Shown here one piece after another: positions 1 through 5,235 of a stretch of DNA of 5,235 nucleotides. The stretch lies in NCBI GenBank assembly GCA_013822915.1, contig PNLG01000064.1, positions 1-5,235 of the forward strand. The letters are read 5' to 3'. How positions within the stretch are numbered: the first letter of the stretch is position 1; every line of letters starts with the position of its first letter. Below the pieces are notes generated by a model. It did not search any database. It saw only the letters and a program-made list of their open reading frames with translations, and was not told where the DNA came from. The DNA comes from Sphingomonas sp. Its GTDB lineage: Bacteria > Pseudomonadota > Alphaproteobacteria > Sphingomonadales > Sphingomonadaceae. Both the position numbers and the translations under genes were made by a program.

Positions 1-885
1 GACCGCTTTCCCGCCCCCGCCCGCCCGATTGTCGCCGCCATGGCTGCCGCTGCGGCCGCTGCCCCCGAACGCGCGGTCGCGTTTCAGGGCGCGCCGGGCG
101 CCAATTCGCATATTGCCGCGCTTCAGGCGGTGCCCGGCAGCCTGCCGCTGCCCTGTTTCGATTTCGACGATGCAATTGAGGCCGTCCAGTCGGGATCAGC
201 CGAACAGGCGATCATCCCGATTGAAAATTCGCTGCACGGGCGCGTGGCGGACATTCATTTCCTGCTTCCCGAATCAGCGTTGACGATCATTGGCGAGTTT
301 TTCCTGCCGATTCGCTATGCGATGATGGGGCTGGGCACGCGGGACCAGGTGCGCGAAGTGGTGAGCCATCCCCAGGCACTCGGCCAGTGCCGCCAATGGC
401 TGCGCGCGGCGGGGATTACGCCGGTATCCTATCCCGATACAGCGGGCGCCGCCGCGCTGGTCGCCGAAGGGGGCGACCCGGCGGTGGCGGCGCTTGCACC
501 CGCGATTGCCGCCGACACCTATGGCCTGACGCTGTTGGTGGAGGATATTGCCGACGCTGCGCACAACATGACGCGCTTTGTCCTGCTCGCACAACAGGGC
601 GTGCCGTTTGACGGCGACGGGCCGTTCCTCACCACGCTGATCTTTGCGCTGCCCAATGCGCCGGCGGCACTTTACAAGGCGCTTGGCGGGTTTGCGACGG
701 CGGGCGTCAACATGACCAAGCTGGAAAGCTATCAACGCGGCGCAAGCTTTGCCGCGACCGAATTTTACGCCGATTTTATCGGCCGCCCCGGCGACCCGGC
801 GGTTGACCGCGCACTGAGCGAGCTTGGCTTTCACTGCGAATGGGTGCGCTTGCTCGGCACCTATCCGATGGCGCGCGAGCGTTAG
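1..885 (+). CDS. pheA: Prephenate dehydratase, 5' end outside window
   Basis: Converts prephenate to phenylpyruvate with loss of water and CO2, the committed cytosolic step to phenylalanine. Counting from the ATG at position 40 as residue 1, the dehydratase domain fills about 12-185: FQGAPGANSH (15-24), IPIENSLHG (59-67), SHPQALGQC (109-117), DTAGAA (133-138) and the catalytic-type TRF triad (178-180). A C-terminal ACT regulatory domain follows (about 196-275), with GVNMTKLESY at 222-231, the region that binds phenylalanine for feedback inhibition in this family. There is no chorismate mutase domain, so this is the monofunctional type, unlike the fused E. coli enzyme. The frame is open from base 1, and the ATG at 40 has no ribosome binding site. 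The codons before it read DRFPAPARPIVAA, which fits the leader I recall from sphingomonad homologues, so the true start probably lies just left of the window. The gene ends with TAG at 883-885. Family assignment is near certain; the start is inferred. Confidence 0.96.
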   Translation, partial: DRFPAPARPIVAAMAAAAAAAPERAVAFQGAPGANSHIAALQAVPGSLPLPCFDFDDAIEAVQSGSAEQAIIPIENSLHGRVADIHFLLPESALTIIGEFFLPIRYAMMGLGTRDQVREVVSHPQALGQCRQWLRAAGITPVSYPDTAGAAALVAEGGDPAVAALAPAIAADTYGLTLLVEDIADAAHNMTRFVLLAQQGVPFDGDGPFLTTLIFALPNAPAALYKALGGFATAGVNMTKLESYQRGASFAATEFYADFIGRPGDPAVDRALSELGFHCEWVRLLGTYPMARER

Positions 886-928
886 AATTTGTTCGACTGG
901 CGCGGGAGGGAGAGCGGGCCGACGCCGT

Positions 929-955
929 GTCTGTTTCAGTGCAACTGAAACAGAC
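929..955. terminator. Perfect 12-bp inverted repeat between convergent genes (possible bidirectional terminator)
   Basis: The left arm GTCTGTTTCAGT (929-940) and right arm ACTGAAACAGAC (944-955) are exact reverse complements around a 3-base loop, GCA. The hairpin lies 43 bases after the pheA stop and 8 bases beyond the nudC stop on the other strand, so it could end transcription from both sides. Neither side carries the T-run of a classical intrinsic terminator, and the stem is AT-richer than its surroundings, so the terminator role is inferred from position only. It could instead be a dispersed palindromic repeat or a protein-binding site. The rest of the 78-base gap (886-963) shows nothing else I can name. 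Confidence 0.5.
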
Positions 956-963
956 TCAACGAG

Positions 964-1833
964 TTACCCCCTCGCCCATTCCGTCAACAGCGTGTGCGCA
1001 ATGGCATAGGGAGGCGCGGGCAGGAACGGCCCGTCACCGCCCGCCATCACCGCGCGCACGGTGTCGCGCGGTACCCAGATCGCATCCTCCAGCTCGCTCG
1101 TGTCGATCGTAAGCGCGTCATCCTGCGCCACTGCGACGCACGCCATCATTAGGGACGAGGGGAAGGGCCAGGGCTGGCTCGCGATATAGCGCACCTGCCC
1201 GACGCGCACGCCCGCTTCCTCAAACACTTCGCGGGCCACCGCTTCCTCAATCGATTCGCCGGGTTCGACAAAACCGGCCAGCGCCGAATAGCGCCGCTCG
1301 GGCCAACCCTTGCCCCGGCCGAGCAGCGCGCGCCCGTCATGTTCGACCAGCATGATCACCACAGGGTCGACGCGCGGAAAATGCTCCGCCCCGCAATTGT
1401 CGCACTTGCGCGCCCAGCCTGCCCGCATCATCGCGGTCGGCGTGCCGCAATTGGCGCAAAAACCGTGGCGGCTATGCCAGTCGAGCACACTGCGCGCGGC
1501 AGCATAGGTCGCAGCCTCCCCCGGCGCGAACTGATCGAGCATGCCAAACAGCCGCAGCGACCGCCCCGGCGGCGCGCGCATTCCCGGCTCATATGCCGCG
1601 AAATGGGGCCGGTCGCCCTCGTCCAGTCCCAACAGCACCAGCTCGGCATCGTCCGGCGCCTCCGCGAGTGAGGTCCACACCAGCGTGCCCTCGCCCGTCA
1701 GCTCAGGCTCGAAATTGATGAGGCGCAGCAACCGCGCCCGCCAATCGCCCTGCAACGCCGCGATTGCGCCTGCATCATGGCGCAGATTATCGGCGCGGTT
1801 CAGCCGCCCGCCCGTAAATCCCGGCACCCGCAC
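964..1833 (-). CDS. nudC: NADH pyrophosphatase / NAD-cap RNA hydrolase NudC
   Basis: A Nudix hydrolase of 289 residues that splits NAD(H) into NMN(H) and AMP; E. coli NudC also removes NAD caps from RNA. Domains in order: a divergent N-terminal domain (about 1-120); a zinc ribbon with C126, C129, C144 and C147 (CANC and CDNC); and the Nudix domain, with its box at 187-209 (G187, E193, R201-E202, E205-E206 and G208, matching GX5EX7REUXEEXGU). The NudC signature SQPWPFPSS at 219-227 separates it from other Nudix enzymes. Length is close to the usual 260-310. It is the last gene of the minus-strand operon, 9 bases after the hydrolase stop, and ends with TAA just before the inverted repeat at 929-955. 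The start is GTG at 1833; a second in-frame GTG two codons later (1827) is equally possible. Neither has a strong ribosome binding site, and no ATG occurs until well into the protein. Translational coupling to the gene before it is likely. Confidence 0.96.
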   Translation of the reverse strand: MRVPGFTGGRLNRADNLRHDAGAIAALQGDWRARLLRLINFEPELTGEGTLVWTSLAEAPDDAELVLLGLDEGDRPHFAAYEPGMRAPPGRSLRLFGMLDQFAPGEAATYAAARSVLDWHSRHGFCANCGTPTAMMRAGWARKCDNCGAEHFPRVDPVVIMLVEHDGRALLGRGKGWPERRYSALAGFVEPGESIEEAVAREVFEEAGVRVGQVRYIASQPWPFPSSLMMACVAVAQDDALTIDTSELEDAIWVPRDTVRAVMAGGDGPFLPAPPYAIAHTLLTEWARG

Positions 1834-1842
1834 CGCCCCGCG

Positions 1843-3168
1843 TCAGCGCGCCAGATCGGCGTAAAGCGCCTTCGTGAAATCGGGACGCAGCGGCCAGCGA
1901 TCACCGGGCAGGTAATTGACCATTACGGTTGCGCGCACCTTGTTCTTGGGATCGATCCAGGCAATCGTGCCCGCCGCTCCCCCCCAGCCATAAGTCCCCT
2001 TGCCCGGCCCGCCGGGGGTATCGACCAGCGCCACCGAACCGCCTGCGCCAAACCCTTGGGTGGAGGTCGTGCCGCCGGTGGCCGCGACGGCGCCGGGATA
2101 AATCACGCCCTTGGGCAGCAGATCGGACATGCCGAGCGCGACCGTCTCCGCCTTCATCACCCGCACCCCGTCGAGCATCCCGCCGTTGAGCAGCATATGC
2201 AGGAATCGATCATAATCATTTGCCGACATGACCAGCCCCGCGCCACCAAAGGGAAAGCTGGGCGGCGAGAGATAAACCGAGGTGGCTGCGGCATCGAGCG
2301 GCAGCGGGTTTTCACCCAAAAAGGCATAACCCGTCGCCAACCGTTTGGCATCGCCCGCCGGCACCGTGAAATAGGTCGAGTTCATCTTCAGCGGGGTGAA
2401 AATCCGCGTTTGCAGGAAAGTGTCGAACGGCATCCCGCTTACCTTTTCGATCACGGCCCCCATCACGTCGAGCCCGATCGAATAGCTCCATTTAGTGCCC
2501 GGTTCGGCAATCAGCGGTAGGGTCGCCACTTTCTCGGCAAAGGCTTGCAGCGTGGCCGGGCGGACCTTGCGCAAGTCCTTTTCCGCCTGCACCGTCGAGC
2601 TGAACGGGGTGATCCCGGCTTCATTATAGGCGTTAAGAAGCGGCCCCTTCGTCACAATCGTATAGCCAAGACCAGCGGTATGGGTGAGCAAATGGCGCAC
2701 GGTGATTTCGTTCTTGGCCGGAACCGCGGTCAAATCCTTGGTGCCATCGACCAGCACGGTCATATTCTTGAACGCGGGGATATATTTGCTGATTGGGTCA
2801 TCAAGCTTCAGCTTGCCGTCCTCAACCAGCATCATCGCGGCCATACCCGTGATCGGCTTGGTCATCGAATACACGCGCCAGAGCGAATCGCCATCAGCGG
2901 CGGGCGATCCGGCGTCAAAGGCCAGGGCACCGGCCGAATACACCGTCGTCGAATGGCCCAGGCCGATCACGGCGACGATGCCCGGAGCCTTGCGCGTGGC
3001 GGGATAGCTGTCGATCAGGGCGACTGATTTGGGCAGCGCAGCCGACACGGGGGCGGCGGCTGCGTGGTTGCCATGCGCCTGCTTGGCGGTCGCCCCCTGC
3101 CTGGCAATTGCCCCTGTCGCTGCCACGGCGATCAATGCAGTCATTGCGACAGTGCGAAACTTGGCCAT
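1843..3168 (-). CDS. Exported serine hydrolase of the beta-lactamase (class C / family VIII esterase) fold
   Basis: A 441-residue member of the class C beta-lactamase-related family (Pfam Beta-lactamase). Residues 1-22 look like a Sec signal peptide: K3 and R5, a hydrophobic run, then A20-I21-A22 as a likely cleavage site, so it probably acts in the periplasm. The nucleophile motif SxxK is S101-M-T-K104, in the context RVYSMTKPITG. HLLTHTAGLGY (159-169) is typical of the family. The second motif reads Y229-S-I rather than Y-A-N of AmpC, and the third is W395-G-G (WGGAAG) rather than KTG. Both resemble family VIII carboxylesterases, so ester hydrolysis is more likely than antibiotic resistance; the substrate is unknown. 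The frame stays open upstream to 3597, but the start at 3168 has a GGAG-type ribosome binding site followed directly by the signal peptide. The upstream part is mutY coding sequence. The ATG shares one base with the mutY TGA (TGATG), which implies coupled translation. Confidence 0.9.
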   Translation of the reverse strand: MAKFRTVAMTALIAVAATGAIARQGATAKQAHGNHAAAAPVSAALPKSVALIDSYPATRKAPGIVAVIGLGHSTTVYSAGALAFDAGSPAADGDSLWRVYSMTKPITGMAAMMLVEDGKLKLDDPISKYIPAFKNMTVLVDGTKDLTAVPAKNEITVRHLLTHTAGLGYTIVTKGPLLNAYNEAGITPFSSTVQAEKDLRKVRPATLQAFAEKVATLPLIAEPGTKWSYSIGLDVMGAVIEKVSGMPFDTFLQTRIFTPLKMNSTYFTVPAGDAKRLATGYAFLGENPLPLDAAATSVYLSPPSFPFGGAGLVMSANDYDRFLHMLLNGGMLDGVRVMKAETVALGMSDLLPKGVIYPGAVAATGGTTSTQGFGAGGSVALVDTPGGPGKGTYGWGGAAGTIAWIDPKNKVRATVMVNYLPGDRWPLRPDFTKALYADLAR

Positions 3169-4217
3169 CACTCTCTCCCCAAACGCGCCGCCTTGGCGAA
3201 CACCGTTGGCAGCCCCGCCGACTCGAGGTCGTCGATTGGCCACCACTCGCCCGGCGCTGCGCCTGATTGCCCGTCGCCGGTAGTAATCGCAAGCGCGAGT
3301 TGCACGCGGAAATGCGTAAAGACATGGTCGGCAGTGCCGCTTGCCATGGTCCAGCCGTCGCCCGCGATTGGCGCGCCCGTCAGCCCCGGCGGCGCGTCCG
3401 CCCATGGCCCGGTCGGCAGCGCGCGCATCCCGCCGAGCAGCCCGCGCGGCGGCCGCCGCACCAGCAACACCGCGCCGTCTCGTTCGACCCAGAACACGGT
3501 GCCATAACGCTGCGGCTTGGGCGCCTTGGCAGATTTCACCGGATGGTCTTGAGGGTTCCCTTGCGCGCGGGCGGCACACATCGCGGCCAGCGGGCACAGC
3601 GCACAGGCGGGGTTACGCGGGGTGCACAGCATCGCGCCCAAATCCATCATTGCCTGTGCAAAATCGCCGCAACGCGCATCCGGCGTGATCCGGTCAGCCA
3701 GCGCATGGATCAGCGGCTTGGCACCGGGCAGGGGCTCCGCGAGCGCGAACAGGCGCGCAACGACGCGCTCAACATTGCCATCCACCACCACGGCGCGCTT
3801 GCCAAAGGCGATCGCGCTGACGGCGGCGGCGGTATAGCCGCCAATGCCGGGCAAGCGCTGCAGCGCATCCTCCCCCGCCGGGAAAGCGCCGCCTGCCGCA
3901 GCCACTGCCCGCGCGCACGCCAGCAGATTGCGGGCGCGGGCGTAATAGCCAAGCCCCGCCCATGCCGCCATCACCTCCGCATCCTCTGCTGCTGCCAGCG
4001 CCGACACCGTTGGCCAGCGCGCGACAAATTCGGCAAAACGCGGCCGCACCGTCGCCACGGTCGTTTGCTGGAGCATCACTTCGGATAGCCACACGCGGTA
4101 AGGATCGGCGCGTTCGCCCGCCCGCGCCCGCCAGGGGAGCACGCGGGCATGCGCATCATACCAGCCGAGCAGCGCAGGCGCGATTTGCGCGGGGTCACAT
4201 CGAAGCTTGGCGTCCAC
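3168..4217 (-). CDS. mutY: A/G-specific adenine DNA glycosylase MutY
   Basis: Removes adenine paired opposite 8-oxoguanine, preventing G:C to T:A changes. Counting from the GTG at 4217 (349 residues): LSEVMLQQTTV at 44-54 carries the catalytic Glu (E46); the helix-hairpin-helix is LPGIGGYTAAAV (122-133); the catalytic Asp is D146 in VVDGNVER; and the [4Fe-4S] loop is C198-X6-C205-X2-C208-X5-C214, the exact family spacing. A C-terminal Nudix-like domain that recognises 8-oxoG follows (about 236-345), including GLLGGM (260-265) and the FTHF motif with H302. The start is uncertain: the open frame begins at a TTG (4268), giving 366 residues, but the 17 extra residues (CSRPCPCHSRR and neighbours) do not look like MutY, so I prefer the GTG at 4217. 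No ATG is available in this region. It is first in the minus-strand operon, and its TGA overlaps the hydrolase ATG by one base. Identity is secure; the start is moderate. Confidence 0.96.
   Translation of the reverse strand: MDAKLRCDPAQIAPALLGWYDAHARVLPWRARAGERADPYRVWLSEVMLQQTTVATVRPRFAEFVARWPTVSALAAAEDAEVMAAWAGLGYYARARNLLACARAVAAAGGAFPAGEDALQRLPGIGGYTAAAVSAIAFGKRAVVVDGNVERVVARLFALAEPLPGAKPLIHALADRITPDARCGDFAQAMMDLGAMLCTPRNPACALCPLAAMCAARAQGNPQDHPVKSAKAPKPQRYGTVFWVERDGAVLLVRRPPRGLLGGMRALPTGPWADAPPGLTGAPIAGDGWTMASGTADHVFTHFRVQLALAITTGDGQSGAAPGEWWPIDDLESAGLPTVFAKAARLGRE
3171..3180 (-). promoter_or_regulatory. Ribosome binding site that fixes the serine hydrolase start
   Basis: On the minus strand this reads GGGGAGAGAG. 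The GGAG core (3178-3175) lies 6 bases before the ATG at 3168, inside the last codons of mutY. It supports the 441-residue hydrolase with a signal peptide over the longer open frame that reaches back to 3597. Confidence 0.7.
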
Positions 4218-4268
4218 CCGGCGGCTATGGCATGGACATGGCCGTGAACAAAACCATGCCCCCGTCAA
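4218..4268. promoter_or_regulatory. Divergent start region of mutY and the DUF721 gene; weak promoter candidate
   Basis: The two divergent genes start only 14 bases apart (38 if the DUF721 gene begins at its ATG at 4256), so at least one promoter must lie inside the opposite coding region. On the minus strand TTGACG at 4268-4263 resembles an alphaproteobacterial -35 box, about 45 bases before the mutY GTG. No good -10 box follows at 16-19 bases, so this is only a candidate. Neither gene has a clear ribosome binding site. Confidence 0.25.
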
Positions 4269-4804
4269 CCAAGCGACCGGCCCCCAAGTCGGGCGATGCC
4301 CCTCGCAGCGGCGGCGCGCGCGCGCTCAGCGATTTGCTGCCCGCGATCGGCGGCGTTGCGTTCAAAAAATTCGGCTTTGTCCAATCCTCGGTCGTCAGCC
4401 GCTGGCCCGAAATCGTCGGCGCGCGATTCGCCGCTGTGTCTGCGCCCGAATCGATTCGCTTCCCGCGCGGGGCGAAGCAGGACGGCACGCTCCACCTTGT
4501 CGTGCGCGGCGCGCATGGCACGATGATGCAGCATATCGCGCCCGAGATTGTCGAGCGGGTAAACCGGTTCTTCGGCTATGCAGCGGTTGCGCGGGTCGTG
4601 ATGCGCCAGGGCGATGTTGCGGCCGCCACGCGCTCCCCCCGCCCCGCTGCGGCGCCCCCTTCGCTCAAGCCCGTGCCGACCGAAATTGGCGACAGTTTGC
4701 GCGCGATTGCCGATCCTGAGCTAAAGGCCGTGCTGGCGGCGCTGGCGGCGGGCGTTGCCGCCCCGCTTGGACCGAGCCGGGCCGACCCGGAGAAGATTTC
4801 GTGA
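4232..4804 (+). CDS. DUF721 domain protein (DciA-like)
   Basis: A 190-residue cytosolic protein with a DUF721 domain at about 32-127. Visible family features are GFVQSSVVSRWPEIVG (48-63, with the conserved W58-P59), the strand SAPESIRFPRG (70-80), LHLVVRGAHGTMMQH (87-101) and the helix ending VNRFFGYAAVARV (110-122). DUF721 is the domain of DciA, which loads or assists the replicative helicase DnaB in bacteria lacking DnaC/DnaI; applying that role here is inference, as alphaproteobacterial members differ in length and tails. The N-terminus is basic and disordered-looking (K7, K14, R15, K19). After an Ala/Pro linker (about 130-150), a short helical tail with IADPELKAVLAALAAG (159-174) follows. 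Possible starts are ATG 4232, ATG 4238, GTG 4244 and ATG 4256; none has a clear ribosome binding site, and 4256 would give 182 residues. Its stop overlaps the next gene's start by 4 bases, so the two are probably co-translated. Confidence 0.88.
   Translation: MDMAVNKTMPPSTKRPAPKSGDAPRSGGARALSDLLPAIGGVAFKKFGFVQSSVVSRWPEIVGARFAAVSAPESIRFPRGAKQDGTLHLVVRGAHGTMMQHIAPEIVERVNRFFGYAAVARVVMRQGDVAAATRSPRPAAAPPSLKPVPTEIGDSLRAIADPELKAVLAALAAGVAAPLGPSRADPEKIS
4788..4795 (+). promoter_or_regulatory. Ribosome binding site that fixes the GTG start of the DsbA-like gene
   Basis: CGGAGAAG, with its GGAG core (4789-4792) 8 bases before the GTG at 4801, lies within the last codons of the DUF721 gene. It supports GTG at 4801 over the in-frame ATG at 4816, which would be 23 bases away. 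Confidence 0.65.
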
Positions 4805-5235
4805 ACCGCCACCTGATGTTGGTCGCGCTGATTGGCCTTGCCGCATCGGCAATCGCCGCGCCGCCCGCCAAGCGCGCCGCCCCCCGTCCCGCAGCCAAAG
4901 CAGCCCCCGCCGATTGGGCAAGCGCCGCCCGCGTTTCACCGACCGGCACTATTGTGGTCGGCAACCCGGCGGCGCGGGTGAAGATAGTCGAATATCTCAG
5001 CTTCACCTGCCCGCACTGCGCCGCCTTTGCCCGCGAATCATCAGCAACGCTCAAAGGGCAGCTGATCCGCTCGGGCTCGACTAGCCTGGAATATCGCCCG
5101 CTCACCTCCAACCCGCTTGATCTGGCCGCCGCGATCGTCGCGCGCTGTGCGGGTCCGGCGCGCTATGTCGCGGTAGCGGACGCGATATTGGCGCGGCAGG
5201 ATGATTGGGTCGGGCTCGGCTTCAACTTCGTCAAT
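4801..5235 (+). CDS. DsbA-like thiol:disulfide protein, 3' end outside window
   Basis: The first 145 residues of an exported thioredoxin-fold protein; the frame is open to the right edge. Residues 1-19 form a signal peptide (R3, H4, then a hydrophobic run LMLVALIGLAA, with A17-I18-A19 as a likely cleavage site). An Ala/Pro/Lys-rich linker follows (about 20-38). The thioredoxin-like domain begins near residue 45, with VKIVEYLSFTCPHC at 60-73; the redox pair is C70-P-H-C73, the active-site sequence of DsbA. This suggests a periplasmic oxidase of protein thiols, or a related DsbA/DsbG-family protein (Thioredoxin_4 type). Which one cannot be told without the C-terminal half and its cis-Pro loop. 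A further cysteine occurs in VARCAG (C117), about 45 residues after the CPHC motif. The GTG start overlaps the DUF721 stop (GTGA) and has its own ribosome binding site, so the gene is coupled to the one before it. Confidence 0.88.
   Translation, partial: MNRHLMLVALIGLAASAIAAPPAKRAAPRPAAKAAPADWASAARVSPTGTIVVGNPAARVKIVEYLSFTCPHCAAFARESSATLKGQLIRSGSTSLEYRPLTSNPLDLAAAIVARCAGPARYVAVADAILARQDDWVGLGFNFVN

Noticed and set aside
274..834. 186-residue open frame on the minus strand, antisense to pheA
   Set aside because: Low-complexity Arg/Ala-rich translation with no motif, lying opposite a fully conserved prephenate dehydratase.
1777..2520. 247-residue open frame on the plus strand, antisense to the hydrolase and the nudC start
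   Set aside because: Composition is rich in Arg, Gly, His and Pro as expected from the complement of GC-rich coding DNA. It has no motif and overlaps two well-supported genes.
1843..3168. Antibiotic-resistance beta-lactamase
   Set aside because: The fold matches, but the YSI and WGG motifs differ from AmpC and the housekeeping operon context does not suggest a resistance gene.
3169..3597. Upstream extension of the serine hydrolase frame, adding 143 residues
   Set aside because: It lies wholly within mutY, whose conserved C-terminal domain is intact there. The extension is Arg/Ala-rich with no recognisable domain, and the ribosome binding site plus signal peptide at 3168 mark the real start.
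3267..4088. 273-residue open frame on the plus strand, antisense to mutY
   Set aside because: It is a shadow of mutY: Arg/His-rich with no recognisable domain, while every MutY catalytic and Fe-S residue is read from the other strand.
3962..4231. N-terminal extension of the DUF721 frame, 90 residues
   Set aside because: It runs antisense through the mutY 5' coding region, is Pro/Arg-rich and does not resemble DUF721 proteins. Starts at 4232-4256 give the normal family length.
4665..5111. 148-residue open frame on the minus strand opposite the DUF721 and DsbA-like genes
   Set aside because: No motif and shadow-like composition. The plus strand here encodes a signal peptide and a CPHC thioredoxin motif with a good ribosome binding site.
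1..5235. Mobile element, prophage, CRISPR array or defence island
   Set aside because: No transposase, integrase, terminal repeats, direct-repeat arrays or region of clearly different composition. All six genes are housekeeping-type or common in the lineage.

Overview
The window looks like ordinary chromosomal DNA from a GC-rich alphaproteobacterium, most likely a sphingomonad (Sphingopyxis/Sphingomonas-like). I base this on the very strong G/C bias at third codon positions, on the style of the proteins (a stand-alone prephenate dehydratase with an Ala-rich leader, an alphaproteobacterial DUF721 protein followed by a DsbA-like protein) and on remembered gene order. No search was run. Coding density is very high: six genes, two of them cut by the window edges, with only one intergenic gap longer than 50 bases. 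I see no rRNA, tRNA, CRISPR array, insertion sequence, integrase or phage gene.

Layout. (1) Positions 1-885, plus strand: prephenate dehydratase (pheA), phenylalanine biosynthesis, with its 5' end outside the window. (2) Positions 886-963: a short gap between convergent genes holding a perfect 12-bp inverted repeat (929-955), probably a two-way transcription end or a dispersed palindrome. (3) Positions 964-4217, minus strand: a compact operon read right to left, mutY (adenine DNA glycosylase), then an exported beta-lactamase-fold serine hydrolase, then nudC (NADH pyrophosphatase / NAD-cap hydrolase). The mutY stop and the hydrolase start share one base (TGATG), and the hydrolase stop lies 9 bases before the nudC start. 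(4) About 4218-4255: a very short divergent start region. (5) Positions 4232-5235, plus strand: a DUF721 (DciA-like) protein overlapping by 4 bases (GTGA) a DsbA-like thioredoxin-fold protein that runs off the right edge.

How the genes relate. MutY removes adenine mispaired with 8-oxoguanine and NudC cleaves NAD(H) and NAD-capped RNA, so the minus-strand operon pairs an oxidative-damage repair enzyme with a nucleotide hydrolase; the exported hydrolase between them has no obvious link to either. The rightward pair joins a probable replicative-helicase accessory protein with an envelope thiol-disulfide protein. From memory, smc often follows such a pair in alphaproteobacteria, but that lies outside the window.

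I found no convincing undescribed system. The points most worth a second look are the perfect palindrome, the mutY-hydrolase-nudC linkage, the non-canonical active-site motifs of the hydrolase, and the crowded divergent starts.
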